Of a stretch of 64,000 nt of DNA, positions 23,941-36,400 are shown piece after piece (position 1 is the stretch's first letter; every line of letters begins with the position of its first letter). The notes under the pieces were generated by a model that saw nothing but the letters and a program-made list of their open reading frames with translations, ran no database searches and was not told the origin of the DNA. The stretch covers positions 5,928,381 to 5,992,380 of the forward strand of contig NC_091876.1 of assembly GCF_019399895.1 (NCBI RefSeq), in the 5' to 3' direction. This DNA is from Cardiocondyla obscurior (lineage: Eukaryota; Arthropoda; Insecta; Hymenoptera; Formicidae). The translations under genes and the position numbers were made by a program.

Positions 23941-26812
23941 TTCCGCGGGCCATTTCAAAAACTGTCGAACGACTAATCTCCCTGGCTTCTAGCAAGAGAA
24001 CGCGGGGCGGAACTCGGTACGGTGCACCGACGCGGAGTCTGCAACTTTTGCGTGAATACGTCGCGAAGAAGTTCCGGATCGCGCGGATAAACGAGTTAGA
24101 TGGAGCGTCGGACAGGCGGCGTCTTTAAGGTTCATCTCGTAGGACTATTTTTTCTCATATTTTATAACGGTATGTCGCGCGCTCTTATCTCAAAGAAAGA
24201 TCCATCTTAGCGGGATACCTTGCGTATTTCTTCGAGGGAAAATGCGAGGGATATATATTTATGTATGTTTCTATTATACGTATCACTTCTACGTTTTACG
24301 TGGACATTTTTCCATTTCTCTATGCCATATTTATTTGACATTCGCAAAACGCAACGTTCGTTCGTTTCCCTTCTCGCGTCTATTCGCGAACTTACCTGAC
24401 CATCGCATATTACATATTATTTAGTTCCGTATAAATTATCAAGGTGCATTCTTCGCCCACATTTGCTTCGTATTATTTTATTCACGTTGCAATTTACGTC
24501 CCAGTAGTTTCTTCAACTGTATCGTTCCGTACATTCTTTTTTTTTTTTTTTTTTTTATCTTCTCGATACACGCGAACGAGAAGTAAAGTTGTAATACGTC
24601 GTCAACAACGATACAGTATTGTTCGCGGGGTTTCTCAGTTGCATTTTTGCTGCGAGGCTGCGGGGAAGGCTCCCGCGCGATCCTGCGCGAGGGGGAGGTT
24701 GGAGGAGAGAACGGCTCTCCCGGGGATGGTGTCGACTTCGCGAAGGCGTTGGTCCTTTCAATTTCGCGAATAGAAGACGGGCGACGAAGAGAGAGACGGG
24801 TGGAGTGATTGTTGGAAATATGAGAGAAACTTTCAACCTCTCGCGCAGCAAGCAAGCTCTAGCAACTCCGCCTCCCTCGCCGTTAAGGCGAGCTCGCTTT
24901 TTCCACTATCGCTCCTCTTTCTCCTTTTTCTTTTTCCTCCCTCCCTCCTTCTTGTCTTCCGGCTCGCATGTAGTCTTTGCAAGTGCTTCGCAACGTAACC
25001 TCTTCGCCATTCTAAAGCGTCCAAAGAGAGCCCGCTCGCGCGCAGTCGAGTTTTTGGAACAAAAATGCGCTTTTCTCCCGCGGCTCTTCTCGCCCAACTC
25101 GGTTCGGCTTTCTATTTTTCTCTTCCTTTTCGTTCGCCAAAATTCATTTCACGGCATTCTTTTCCCGTGTCTTTTTGCCCGTACCCTGCGGATAGTCGAG
25201 TATTCATCAGGCCGACCTTCTTTTACCGCGGCGGAAAAATCATGAAGTTATCGTTCGTTTGTCGATTTCTCGTGTTAAAATTGAATTTATATCAAGAGAA
25301 AGCAAACACAAATTTGTTTTAAAGTGCGATTGCCTTGAGATATCAAGAAACTGATTTTTGAAACTTGAATATGAGCAGAAGAATATTTTCCCTCATTTTT
25401 TTTTTTTATTATCCCTTTAGGCATTTTAATAAGTTATATCCGTAGATGTATTTTGCAACAAACTTTTGCTCGTATTTTTCAACCTCTCTTTCGTGAAACA
25501 CATTTTAAGCGAAATCAGGAATTAGCAAATTACAAATGGCACTTTTACCGAGAATCGGGAGTAAATCCGGGATTCTGTTTGGATCAGGGAGATGGATGGA
25601 AAAAATGCGAGGCACGTTTCACGCTTGCAGAAGGTTCGTCGGCGAGAGGGAGAAGTCCGTACACGTTCTCTCCGTTTTTTTATCCTATGTCGATGCGCCG
25701 GTCGCGAGAGTGTCGGTGGTAATGCCGCGAGAGGAGACAGGGAGGAGGGAGGGTCGAACGCGGCGGGACCGGGACAGGTGCAAGGATATACGCCCGTCGG
25801 GAACAATGAGCGCAATCAATGCTGCACGGCACCCCTTCGCACGTCAATCAAACGGCCGGCAAGTACGCGCCACTACCCCATTGGCCCCGATTGCCTTTTG
25901 TCACCCTTTAGTGTCCGCTACAGCCACTACAGAGGCTAGGGAAGGGAAAAGCTGTAGCGAGGGAGGAATGCACTAGGAAGTACAGGGATGAAACGGAAGC
26001 GAGTGAATCCAGCGGCGAGGAAAGGAGGGATGTTGCGAAAGGGCGCGCAAAGAGAAGAGAAATGCGCCGCGTTGCATACCGAATGTGGCAAATTCCTGCC
26101 GAATACTCTTGCAGTTGTGACACGTGCATTGTGGAAGAGAGAGAGAGAGCGAGCGAGAGGGGAAACGAGATCGGTGCGCGACCCAATTTCGGGGGCTCGC
26201 CAATCCTCGCACCTCGCCTATTGTCCATGTCGCATGTCCGTCTCGTGTCCCGTCCATCGCGTCGGCCGAACCTCGAAATTGCATACACGCGGGCGAGCGT
26301 GGGCACGTACGGGACGTATTGCATGCCGACTTCGAGATACTCGTGCGAGGCGATCAATGATCTCTACGTGATAGCGACGCGAGCAGGGACCAAGTAGGTT
26401 CGAAGTGAGAAACGTCTGTTAATTGTTAGTACCGATATCTCGTATTTTTTTGCATATCACAATGAGTATATATGAGCGGGTATTCCGAGGCTTTTATCTA
26501 AGTTAAACTTTTATTCTATTTAAATTCAAAGGAGAAGGTACGAACCGCAGTCAATTCGTCGGTTATTATTTTTAAATGCGGTGTTTTAGTCGTCGGGGGA
26601 GAAATTTCGTTACGTTAATTCTTACAAACGGAAGTACCGCACAGCGTCGCGCGAAAGGTTTTAATAAATGATAATTGTAATTATCGCGATTGTAGTTAGA
26701 CTAGGTTGATTAGGCACTTAATCGCGGAATTAATAAATTCGACAGTCTCGTTGATAAATTAGTGTTTTCGATATTTTGACATTCGCCAATAAAAAAAAGA
26801 AAAAAAAAATTA

Positions 26813-26878
26813 TACCGGTAGCATCTCCGACATTAGCACTGCATAATGATGCATGGCTAACGAGAGATGTAAGCCGAC
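26813..26878. other. Hairpin of pre-miRNA size
   Basis: CATCTC (26822-26827) pairs with GAGATG (26864-26869), TTAGC (26833-26837) with GCTAA (26856-26860), and TGCAT (26840-26844) with ATGCA (26849-26853) around an AATG loop. A few further base pairs (CCGG with TCGG) lie below. The stem has a 2x2 and a 5x3 internal loop, which is poor for a canonical pre-miRNA. I do not recognise a known miRNA in it. Confidence 0.3.
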
Positions 26879-27013
26879 ACCCGCATTGTGCAATGATTCT
26901 AAATTGGACGTAGGGCCCCTTCGGATCATTACTGCAGAATCTGGTATGTGATCAATAACGAAGTATAATTATTATACCACAGCAACACAACCGCGGTTCG
27001 TGTTACTCGGCAC

Positions 27014-27080
27014 AAACATGCTGTGTCCGGCTTCAAACAGGGCAGTGCTGGCGTTTCGCTGCCACAGCATGCGGGTGTTT
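27014..27080. other. Stem-loop with CATGCTGTG arms
   Basis: CATGCTGTG at 27017-27025 is the exact reverse complement of 27063-27071, and AAACA outside the first arm matches TGTTT outside the second after a short bulge. An inner GGCAG/CTGCC pair lies within the loop. Function unknown. Confidence 0.35.
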
Positions 27081-30000
27081 GGACAAACGTGCGGACGCAT
27101 AATCTGCCTTTCGTGTTTACGAATTGAATCTATCAATAGCGCTAATAATGAATATAGCTCGCGACAATAAAATCGTAAAAATCCTACCTTTTTACTCTAA
27201 TTCGTCTAATTTCTATCTAAAAATAAAAAAAAAAAAATTAATCTAAATATTAACATCTTAAACAATTTATTTGCGAAAAGTACTCGTCGTAATTCGCAGG
27301 TTTCGTTGACTCCTTTTTTTTTTCTGACTACTTGACGTAACGTTTAATTTCTCTCGAACGCGGAGAACGGAAGCACTGTGATTAATATACTAGCTTTTAG
27401 ATTATGAACGCTACATGGCCGCTACATGAATGAAACTAGACACAATTGTCAAGCCGGATTATTAAAGCGGCAACTGTACTGCGCGTAATGCAACTAAGCG
27501 TTGCTGGATGCCGAATATCCGCGCGGCTTTAAACCGCCCTGTGAGGATTGCCACTAGGCGCCACCATCAGTCCGGCTTTTTCGCATGCACCTTTAAACGC
27601 GACCCGACGCTTTCGCGTGCATTGAGTTAGTGAGATAGATTCTGCCTCGCTAAGTTTATCGCTTTCGGCGACTCGAGGACTCTCTGTGCTCGTCGTGAGA
27701 TATTACAAGGGGAACTTACGTTCGCGCGGAGGACTATCGGTGGAGAGCAAGGTGGACTAAAGCAGGCAGGATACGAGAGGACACCGATGATTTCCCAGGG
27801 GGTCGCGTCTACCTCCTCATCCTCCATCGTCAACGTCGTTCTCCTGATGCTATTTCTTCCCCCCTTCTTCCTTATTCCCTTCCCCCCCCCTCGAGCGTAT
27901 CTTATATCTTAGGCAGCGCAGTCGTTATTCCTTCTCCCGTTCCCTCGACCTCGTCAACGCGTTTCATTAGTCTACGTGAATTTCAATACTCGCTCAACAA
28001 AAGCTCGGGGGCAAAACGAGGGAACGAGAGGGAGATGGAGGTTTCTTGTTGAGAACACTGCAACGTTGCTGTTCCGTTAAAAGCACATTCTCCATCGTGT
28101 ATTATTAAATCGTAACATAGTATTCGATATACGTATAAATATGTAAAATATATTATTGTAATATTGAACGTTGTCTTCGCGGTTACGATTATTAGAAATA
28201 TGTGTAATAAATCTATGTTAAATGTAGAAAATTTTTATATTTCCGTACGAAATATCTTAGAATCGTGTTAGAAACGCGCTAAGTAACGCGCCCCTTCCCC
28301 CGGGGTTTTAAGGAAAGCGGTTGTTACGTGACGTCCTTTTCCCTCGCGAGCTTCCGCTCACGTAGGCGGAATAAATTCGAAAGGTTACGAGTAGGAGCGA
28401 GAGGTATTTTATACGACGCATAAAATTGCGACCGATGTCGTCAATTTGTTTTTCGCCTAACTCTTTCCGGTCTCCCTCTAACCCCTTCTCGTTTTCTTTC
28501 TCTCCTTTCCCTTTCTTTCTCGCGGCGCTTTTTAGCTTCGGAACTTGCGGGTTTTATGACGCCTCGGACGAAAAACGTTTCTCTGCCTGTCGCTGTCCTC
28601 CGTCGTTTTTCTCGGGGAAAACCTCTCTGTCGCACCTGCGAAAGTCTTATCTCGAAGTTGCAGGCGGATCTCAGGTACAACGCGTCTTGGGGGGGTGTTC
28701 TCTCGGGACCACCCCCGCTCCTCGTTCCCTCCGCCCGTTTGGGAGATATGCAATACACTATGCAATACCGTACGTTTCGAGGAAACTTCTAAACAGGTTT
28801 TCGCCTGCATTTTGCACGTATTCTTGGTGATTCGGGCGCGCGGGTGCGCGCCCAGATGATTGTGTCGAACAAAACACGCGCTACGTATGCACGCGTGCTC
28901 CGTCCATCCGATTTTATATGATATTTTTCTCAGTTATTTTTATTTACGCAAAAGTAGCCCGTACCCGTCGACATTATTGTGAAATGAAAAATAAGTCGTA
29001 AGGATATTTTACTACGATATTAAACCGTTTTATACGCGTCGCATTCTGGCGTATAAATATCGATGTGCTCTTTGCACTGTGTAAATAATACGTAATAAAA
29101 ACGATACATTTAGTTACTTTCAACAACGCGTATTTTTTACTTTCTCGTGACGTTGTACTTTAACACGAGGTTCGATATTACGTTAATTTTTTATTAAAAA
29201 AAATTTTAATGAAAAAAAAGAAAGGGAATTTGAGTTGAAAAAATAGCAATGACAAATGTGAATGGTGTATTAAATTTCTCTTGTCAACTTTTTTTAATTG
29301 TACCGCGCGGCTTATATCCCGCGGGTCGCATCTCTTATTTTTTACGTGCAGCGTGATGCTAAACGATACCCTCTTTGTAATTCCATCCAGCGCGATTCAA
29401 TTATTTACACGTCTGAACGAACGTGAACGGTCTGCGCCACGATCTACCACGACATATGTATATTCAATGTATTTTCGTCCGTCGGTTTTGCGCGCCCGTT
29501 CAACCGCTAAAAACCACCACCGACGGGAATTCGATAGAAGGAGAGACGTATTACAGGTCGGCGTGAATCTCAAGATATAGGTCACTGTCTCCGAAACGCG
29601 CGCCCGGCTGTATCAATTTCGTCCGGTGTTTGCCGCGCGCCATTACTTTTGCACAACTGTATCGCCATTACTTTCGCATATCGTATACCGGCTCGCATAA
29701 CGTATGCACCGTTGCAAAAGGGATTGGAGCGAGGGAGAGAAAATCCCGAACATTACCATGCACGCCGCTCGGGTTTGCGAATTTTCTTTTATCTGGATAT
29801 TTCAGTGAGCCGCGTTTGCCCGGAAGATTCGCAGGAGAAAACCCCGTTCCGCTCTTTGAACCGCCTTTTTTTTATCAAATCACATGTCTGCTCGTTTTCC
29901 TTCGACTAAAGCGAGGCCCGGTCACTACTACTCTATTGAGCAGCTTCCTTCTACGCCATTACATTCTCGGTTCACTCTCTCGCACCCTCTACATGTATTA

Positions 30001-30841
30001 CACCTGCATAGCCGCTTATCTCGAAACTCCAGGCGCACCTAACATGAATTTCATCCTCCCTCCTTTCACCTTGTGTCTCACTCTCTCTCTATCTGTGTCT
30101 CCGTCTCTCTTTATCTTTCCTCCGTCCCGTTCTCTCGTGAAATTTCTTGGAGCGTAGACGTAAATTCGTAAACTAATCGTTTGTGCGAATTCGAGTTAAC
30201 ATAGATAACGTGCAAAAGTATTTCGATAACAATTGGATAAGGTCTTGCGAGTAGAAAGAGTAGACTTAATAAAATTTGATATACATTTATTGCATAAATA
30301 ATATGTTATTACAATGGTGCAAGTATAAAAATGTAATATTTCACGATAAGAAGAATGGGAATGTCACAAAAATTGTCTCGATACGCGTTTCGTTGGCATT
30401 ACATTTTTAATTCTAATCGCGATTAAACTGGATTTATTTATGTTACACTCGGCCGACGGTTCCCTCTATTTTTCGGTAGATACGTGCGCTATAAATTTTC
30501 GAGGGGAAAATAGAAGTGCGATTACATCGTCGTTTTGCTCGCTCTGTATCACAATTGATATCACGATAGATAGAGACAAACACGTGCTCGGGCGCGTTAG
30601 AGTTAGTTTCGCGTAGATGACCCAGTGCGATAACTTCCCTTTAACGACGTCTGCGCTCAGTAATAAGGCGTCGGATATGGGGATATTGACACGGCTCGTA
30701 GTTTTCTTATTTCTCGGTTATCGGTTCTTGCGAGACAGCGTTTGTTCCTCGTTGCCGTTTAATGTTATTTTACGATGACCATCTTTAGAATCTATAACCA
30801 GAATATTCTCGAAGAGCGTATATCACGCTGTCTTTTTATAC

Positions 30842-30867
30842 TTTTTTTTTTTTTTTTTTTTTTTTTT
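30842..30867. repeat. T26 homopolymer
   Basis: One of several long T runs on the plus strand in this window. Confidence 0.95.
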
Positions 30868-32429
30868 ACGTTAGGCTCTCGCGTAACGCCCCAATATTGA
30901 TCGGCGGAGTTAGAAGGAAAGTCATAAGCGCGTTTTACGCGAGCATAACGACGACGCGGGCAAGTTCGTATTACAGAGTTACGAGTCTGATGGACAGGAC
31001 GGGATAAAAGTTTATACCGGGCCAATTGAATTGGCGTGTGTGCTCCGGAAGTGTGCGTCGGTGGAGATAGGCAGTGAGACACGGGAAGTGACAGTACCCA
31101 GGGCCCGTCCACCCGCGTTATTTGTAACGTGAAACAGGACGACACATCGCGAGAATGTTTCTCGTGAAAATATGTCGCGCGAATTTTTCGCGTGCTATGA
31201 TTTTTACCTTTTTCCGCCCGGATCCTGACGGGGAAATATTATTTTTTAGGGAGATTGAGACGGGGGAGGAAGGGAGGGGAAACACCATTTTTTTTTCCGC
31301 GCGAAAGAATCCCCACCGACGTGAAATATTTTTGCGTCCTCGTATAGCCGCGCGAGGGTGGTACGCGAATGAATGTTATTAATATCAACGCCGCTGTACC
31401 GTTGTGATTCAATGTCCAAGTTGGTAAAAACCACTCGGACCACCGCGCAACTATTCCGTCGATTCGCGCAATGATTCTACTCCTTACACTTTAGCAGTTC
31501 TCTGGAACTCGCGGGAGAGCATATTTTCATTAATCTCTGGGATATATGAGCCGCTGTAGCGTCGGTTCGATGTATCGGCGTGACCGCCGGAATTTCAGTT
31601 CATCGAAAGCGACCCGGATATTCGCCGAATGATTACGAAACTCCGGTAACACCCCTATGGCATAGTGCAGGCAGCGTATCGCTTCGGCGTGAATTCTCGG
31701 CTAAAACTCTCGCACGAAGTTTCTCTCGTTTCTGATATTCCCGTTCTTTTCTCATACATTTACGTTAGATCTAATAAGCGCGAGTTCCTATTAAAAAAAA
31801 TTGGTGTAACGCCTGATTTAATCGAAAATCGATTTTATTATTGATTTTAAGGTTCGGTTTAATTTTAATATTTATTAATTATAATTTATTATAATAATTA
31901 TAATTAATTATAATTAATATATTCAGGCAAAAACGGTCTCCGCGATTTTTTAACCACTAGCGATGATAATCGTCGGTAGCGACGGTAGGGGGGGGAATGA
32001 TGGGTGGGGATGGGTGATGAGGGGGATGACGAAGGGACCCTAGCGCGCCGAAATCAGAGCGCTCTATCGATCGCCTGATCGCGAACGATCTACGCGACCC
32101 GTTGCTCAGTCGATGAGATACGCCGGCCACGTGTTGAGAGCATCCGGTTTCGAAACGGATATCGAGATATTTTGCGCGTGTTCTTCTCACGAATTATCAA
32201 CGTGTACCTGTGTCTCGCCTCGTCTTGAAGTCCTATGAACCGCAGAGTCTCGCACAGGATACCGTCGTTGTACATCTACCTACGTTCGACCGGACACGTA
32301 AAGGTGAATCGTCTCGCTTTTTACTTCGCCACGATAACTTTGCGTACGTATAGTCAGGCGACGATACGTGAGCTGTATCATTCGCGATCGGAATCTTGTG
32401 GTAACTTAACTCTAGATCGAATTTGAGAA

Positions 32430-32786
32430 CGTGAGATCTGCACCTTGCCCGTCTTCGTCGCGGCCGAGATTCTCGTTTCGTTTCATTTAAAGTATCGGGC
32501 AGAGCAGCTCCAGGGAGCACGGGGAAGGGGGATGGGTGCTCGCTAGCGGCAGTCAGCCGGACTCGTTCTCCTAAGTATTGCGTAGGTTCGGGAGTCAACG
32601 AGCGTGGGCGCGGGGAGCGCGGCGAGCAGGGGGGACGGTGCGAGCTAGCTGTGCTAGCGCTGGAATGTGCGACCGGTCGCCCGCAACCAAAACACGCGCG
32701 CGGTACGGTAAACAATACGCGCTCAATAAGACATCGAACAAAACCTTGAACAGAACAGAATATTCATTGCAACTTTTTTGTTTCAG
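32430..32786 (+). other. GC-rich block before exon-like cassettes (possible promoter or first exon)
   Basis: A CpG-dense stretch that ends in a clean plus-strand acceptor (TTTTTTGTTTCAG at 32774-32786). If the following cassettes are transcribed from the plus strand, the promoter or first exon should lie here. A possible donor GTAAAC follows GGTACG near 32.71 kb. I see no diagnostic core-promoter element. Confidence 0.2.
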
Positions 32787-32891
32787 ATAATATTCTACCA
32801 TCGAAGGAGGACCGACCCGACATCCCGTAGACATCCTGAGAGGAGGAGGAGGCCCAGGAAGGGTATCCTGCCCCGGCGGAGCAACCCATGG
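32787..32891 (+). other. Exon-like cassette A1 (plus strand)
   Basis: A stretch of 105 nt between an acceptor (TTTCAG) and a weak donor (GG|GTATAT). It is open in frame 1 over all 35 codons, including PERRRRPRKGILPRRSN. The block GAGAGGAGGAG...GGCGGAGCAAC recurs at 33.23-33.28 kb with no gap over about 54 nt. Coding is possible but unproven. It could also be noncoding RNA or a repeat. Confidence 0.3.
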
Positions 32892-32995
32892 GTATATATC
32901 AATTTTTTTCTTTGGATTTTTAATAACGTTTTTTAATTTTTTTATTAAATTAAATTTTATATCTACTAAATAATTGTTTTATTTTTTTGTTTCAG

Positions 32996-33289
32996 GTCAA
33001 GAGAAACTCCGCTGCGTCGCATCGCTCAGTGTCGCACGCCGATTCGAAATTATACGAACTGCAGCCGGTTCGTCGGTCGTTCGGGGCTGCCGATAGTTAC
33101 CGGGCGTTTTTTTTACGATTCTCTTTAATGCGGGAGTGTCGAAAAATTTGTTAAGTAATTTTCGCGATTGTAACTTCACCCGGGCGCGTTCGCGAGTTAC
33201 TTGTGCGCGGAAGGATGGCTCGTCACGTCCCATCTGAGAGGAGGAGCAGGCCCGGGACGGGCATCTTGCATCGGCGGAGCAACTTTTAG
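32996..33289 (+). other. Exon-like cassette A2/B1 (plus strand)
   Basis: Bounded by an acceptor (TTTTTTTGTTTCAG) and a good donor (TTTTAG|GTGAGA). Its start carries AACTCCGCTG, which is shared with the mini-exons at 33.46 and 60.35 kb. In frame with cassette A1 it is open for 52 codons (beginning VKRNSAASHRSVSHADSKLY) to a TAA at 33152. Its 3' part is the second copy of the GAGAGGAGGAG block. Confidence 0.3.
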
Positions 33290-33445
33290 GTGAGAATTAA
33301 TTCTCTTTTAAAATTTGTTATTTTATTAACTTTTTTTTTATTTTATTTTTATTAAAGATTAAATATATGCGCGTAATTTTTTTTGTTTCTTTAAACGTTA
33401 ACTATTTTTAGCACGTCTATATTAATATTTAATTTTATGTTACAG

Positions 33446-33486
33446 TCACCAGCAGAACTGCAACTCCGCTGAGTTCAGAGAGATTG
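33446..33486 (+). other. Mini-exon-like cassette B2 (41 nt)
   Basis: It sits between TTATGTTACAG and a consensus donor G|GTAAGT, and contains AACTCCGCTG. About 35 bp of upstream and 40 bp of downstream flank also resemble the flanks of the cassette at 60.3 kb. Two of three frames are open. Confidence 0.35.
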
Positions 33487-36400
33487 GTAAGTCGCATTAC
33501 TTTTTTTTGTAGTTGATTGTAATTGGGTCTCTTGAACCGGGAACACACCGTCGATAATCAATTAATTATAATGACGCGCAAGACCTTTCGACAAATAGCG
33601 CACGCGATGCGTGCGAATGGTTTGCTCTAATATATATAAAAATAAATCTTATACGTATATCGATAGCGCAATAACGATATTAAACGTAGTAATTCCGAAT
33701 GAAAAGTACTGAATGCTTTCTGCAGCGGCCTAACTTAAATTGCTAATATGCACTTATTTATCCTTGTTGCGAATCTTCTTGGAGAATATATTATCCGTCT
33801 TTCTCTTTCTCGCGTCTTTTCCGCGAGCGAGAAGCGTAGGCGAAGGGAAGAAGTGTAGTAAACTAGAACTTCATCGGCGTAACGATAATGGGGCGCGACG
33901 ACGCCGGAGGAAAACAATATGTAAATCGTTCGGTGCATCCCAATCAAAGTCGGAATCCGCGGTGCGCCGGCGAGCTTCCGCGCCTGCCTAACGACGCAAT
34001 CTAAATTCCGAAGGCTTGTCTCGAAGTACGCTAGGGTACATATATATATACATATATATACATATATATCGTCGACTAGATAGAGAAAATCCGTTGTCGC
34101 GGTGCGCCGAGAGGAACGAAAAAAGACGAGGGGTCGGGAGGAAATGATTTCCAGGCGGACTTCGAGTCGCATCGGGATGAAATGCATGCCGTTTCGGTCC
34201 GTCTGCAGCAAGACTGCGCTAACTTCGACGAACGACAGTGTCTTTTTGGTCTGCGCCGTTGTGACGCGAGCTTTCTCCTCCTCTCTCCCGCGTCCGCTCG
34301 AATGAGAATCGGGTTTTATAGCAACGTAGAAACTTGCGTAGTCGCGGGCAAGAAAGAAACGTTGGGTGGCGGGGCGGCGGAGAAGCTCGACTTCAATTTT
34401 GATCTTCGGGAATAATATCGGAGTGCTCGACAAATTACACGTGCCGGTGAGAGAAAGCGGGGAAGAGATTAGAGCCGCGCGAAAAATTGGAAACGTATTG
34501 TCGCAGCAAGTTTTTCTAGTCCCGCATTATCCCAATAATGTATATGGTTGCGGAAAAATATGAGGTTTACGTTATTCCCGTAATGCATAACCGTGACAAA
34601 TGTTCCATATGCTCGTCGCGAATCTGCAGTTGATACGAAAGCTATATCATACATATATATATTTTTTTTATTAAGTTTCACGTTAAATGAATATTCCGAG
34701 TCTTTTACCAAATATGTTCAAAAAAGTTTCTAAATAATTAAAAGCACTTTTAATTGGGAGAGGTACGTCGAAGTAGTAGTATTTTCAGTCGCGACATTTT
34801 CACTTTGATTTTACTGAAATTTAATTTTGAATTTTATTTAACATTTACAAGATAAACTTTTTTTGCATTAATCTAATATTTAAAAATTTAATAAAAGTTT
34901 ATTTTTATGCTAATATAAAACCCGATGAAATATCAATAAAATGTTAATATTGACATTGTTAATTATTCGTGCAATATGTGATTTTATTTAAATGCTATGA
35001 AAAATAATTTAACCCCTGCTGGATCGTGTAACAAAAATTAAATTTGATTATTTTTATCTACGAGCAGTTAGCGATGCGTCATTAGTTGGATTGATTTATC
35101 TAAATCTAAAATATCGAAATAGTCTGCTTTCACCAAATTATTTTTCGCAAATGTCGGCGAGCGTAATCAATCCATTTAGAATTTCTCATCTGGAAGTCGG
35201 CGATCATCAGCTACGTCAATTATGCGAAATGCAGATGTCTATCAGACATGCGCTTATATTTTACATATCGAGCGGTAGTGAGACAGGCTTTGCGCGACGC
35301 GACGTGACGCAACGAGACGTCTCTTCCGCTCGTTGTGTAGCGAGGCTGTAAGGAGAAAGAGAGAAAGAGAGATAAAAAAAAAACCAGACGTTTCGAATCG
35401 TTGTATGTACACGAGGTCTATGAATAATTCAAGAATGCGCGAGTTTGTTCGTATTCTGAGAACGCGACCGCGCATATGTTACAAATACACGCCGCGAGAT
35501 CGGTTCGCTGGATTTCGTGTGAGCCAAGTCGTAATAAAATGCGCAAGGGAAATAAAGCACGATAGTGACGCTGGATACGCGATATTCCCGTTCCATAGGA
35601 CGATATCGCCTATTGTTTACGCCCCGGTACGACAATTTTCCTACGAATGTCATAACGTTAGAAACATATGTTAAAAGACTCGAAGAATAATTTTGCATTT
35701 ATGAATATATGTTAATCAGCTTGCATTACGAAGTCAGTCTGTCACCGTATATTACATAAAAATCTTACAAATGTGGATACACTTGGTTCATTTTATTTTA
35801 ACGCAACGCAACTTTTTTTTTTTCTTTTTTTTTTCCCCGCAACTAAAATTTTATCTTTATTGCTCCCAAGTGTAATTACAATTCGTATCACAGTCGGATA
35901 CATAATTTTAATAACATGTGCGCACGCGTTATAATTTCGCTAACAAACGTGAGCCTGTTTTAACGTGGTAATTTTATTTAAATTGGCAACGCCACGGAAA
36001 TCTGATTATTGTTGCGGCCCAGTCTTAGCGAAGTGAGAGGAGAAGAAAGTGAAAGGGGCTGACTATCGAAGTAGACGTAACCGTGTGAGAATCCGACGCG
36101 TTTCGACTATAAATTCTGGCCGTATTATCCCAGCCCCGGTTAGATCCTGTCGATTTACGGCCTCGCGCGTAACCGTGCCTCTCCCCCGCGAACACGAAAA
36201 TAATATCTATCGCGGTAATCTCCCCGGGATGCGGAGAAATATGTATTTCACGTCCACCGTTTGCCTTACGACCGGTCTCAATCTTCTCGCGGGCTGCCAT
36301 TCCGGCGATAACTATTTTTAAAGCCTTTTACACTCATTTATATAGAGAGGTGAGAGGCGTCGGCGCAATAAATTGCACATCGCGTAACCTACTCTTACGA

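Larger units (their letters stand above)
19692..32429. other. Upstream stretch without supported genes (12.7 kb)
   Basis: Probably the first intron of Dscam2, or its 5' region if the signal exon is nearby. It contains homopolymers (T45 at 19707, T20 at 24537, T26 at 30842), (TC)n at 21203-21223, (GA)n at 22010-22036, pyrimidine-rich GC islands at 24.6-26.3 kb and 28.4-30.1 kb, a 20-bp palindrome, and two hairpins near 26.8-27.1 kb. Open frames here, up to 208 codons, show no domain or signal-peptide character I recognise. Confidence 0.6.

Noticed and set aside
24396..24408. Minus-strand ATG and four codons (MRWS) before a consensus donor CAG|GTAAGT, with the right phase to join Ig1
   Set aside because: It would give a leader with no hydrophobic core, and no upstream support exists. 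A 5' UTR exon or chance is more likely.
24619..25245. 208-codon open frame on the plus strand
   Set aside because: Phenylalanine- and arginine-rich content from a pyrimidine-rich tract. No recognisable family, and it overlaps equally open frames on the other strand.
27627..27833. Minus-strand frame starting MTMEDEEVD with a donor-like GTAAGT near its middle
   Set aside because: Considered as a Dscam2 first exon, but it has no signal-peptide character and the phase at the donor (0) does not match the Ig1 exon.
33735..34433. 232-codon open frame on the minus strand, the longest in the window
   Set aside because: It runs through a TA/CA repeat (34041-34070), shows no domain, and is rich in arginine and isoleucine from base composition. 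No splice or start context supports it.
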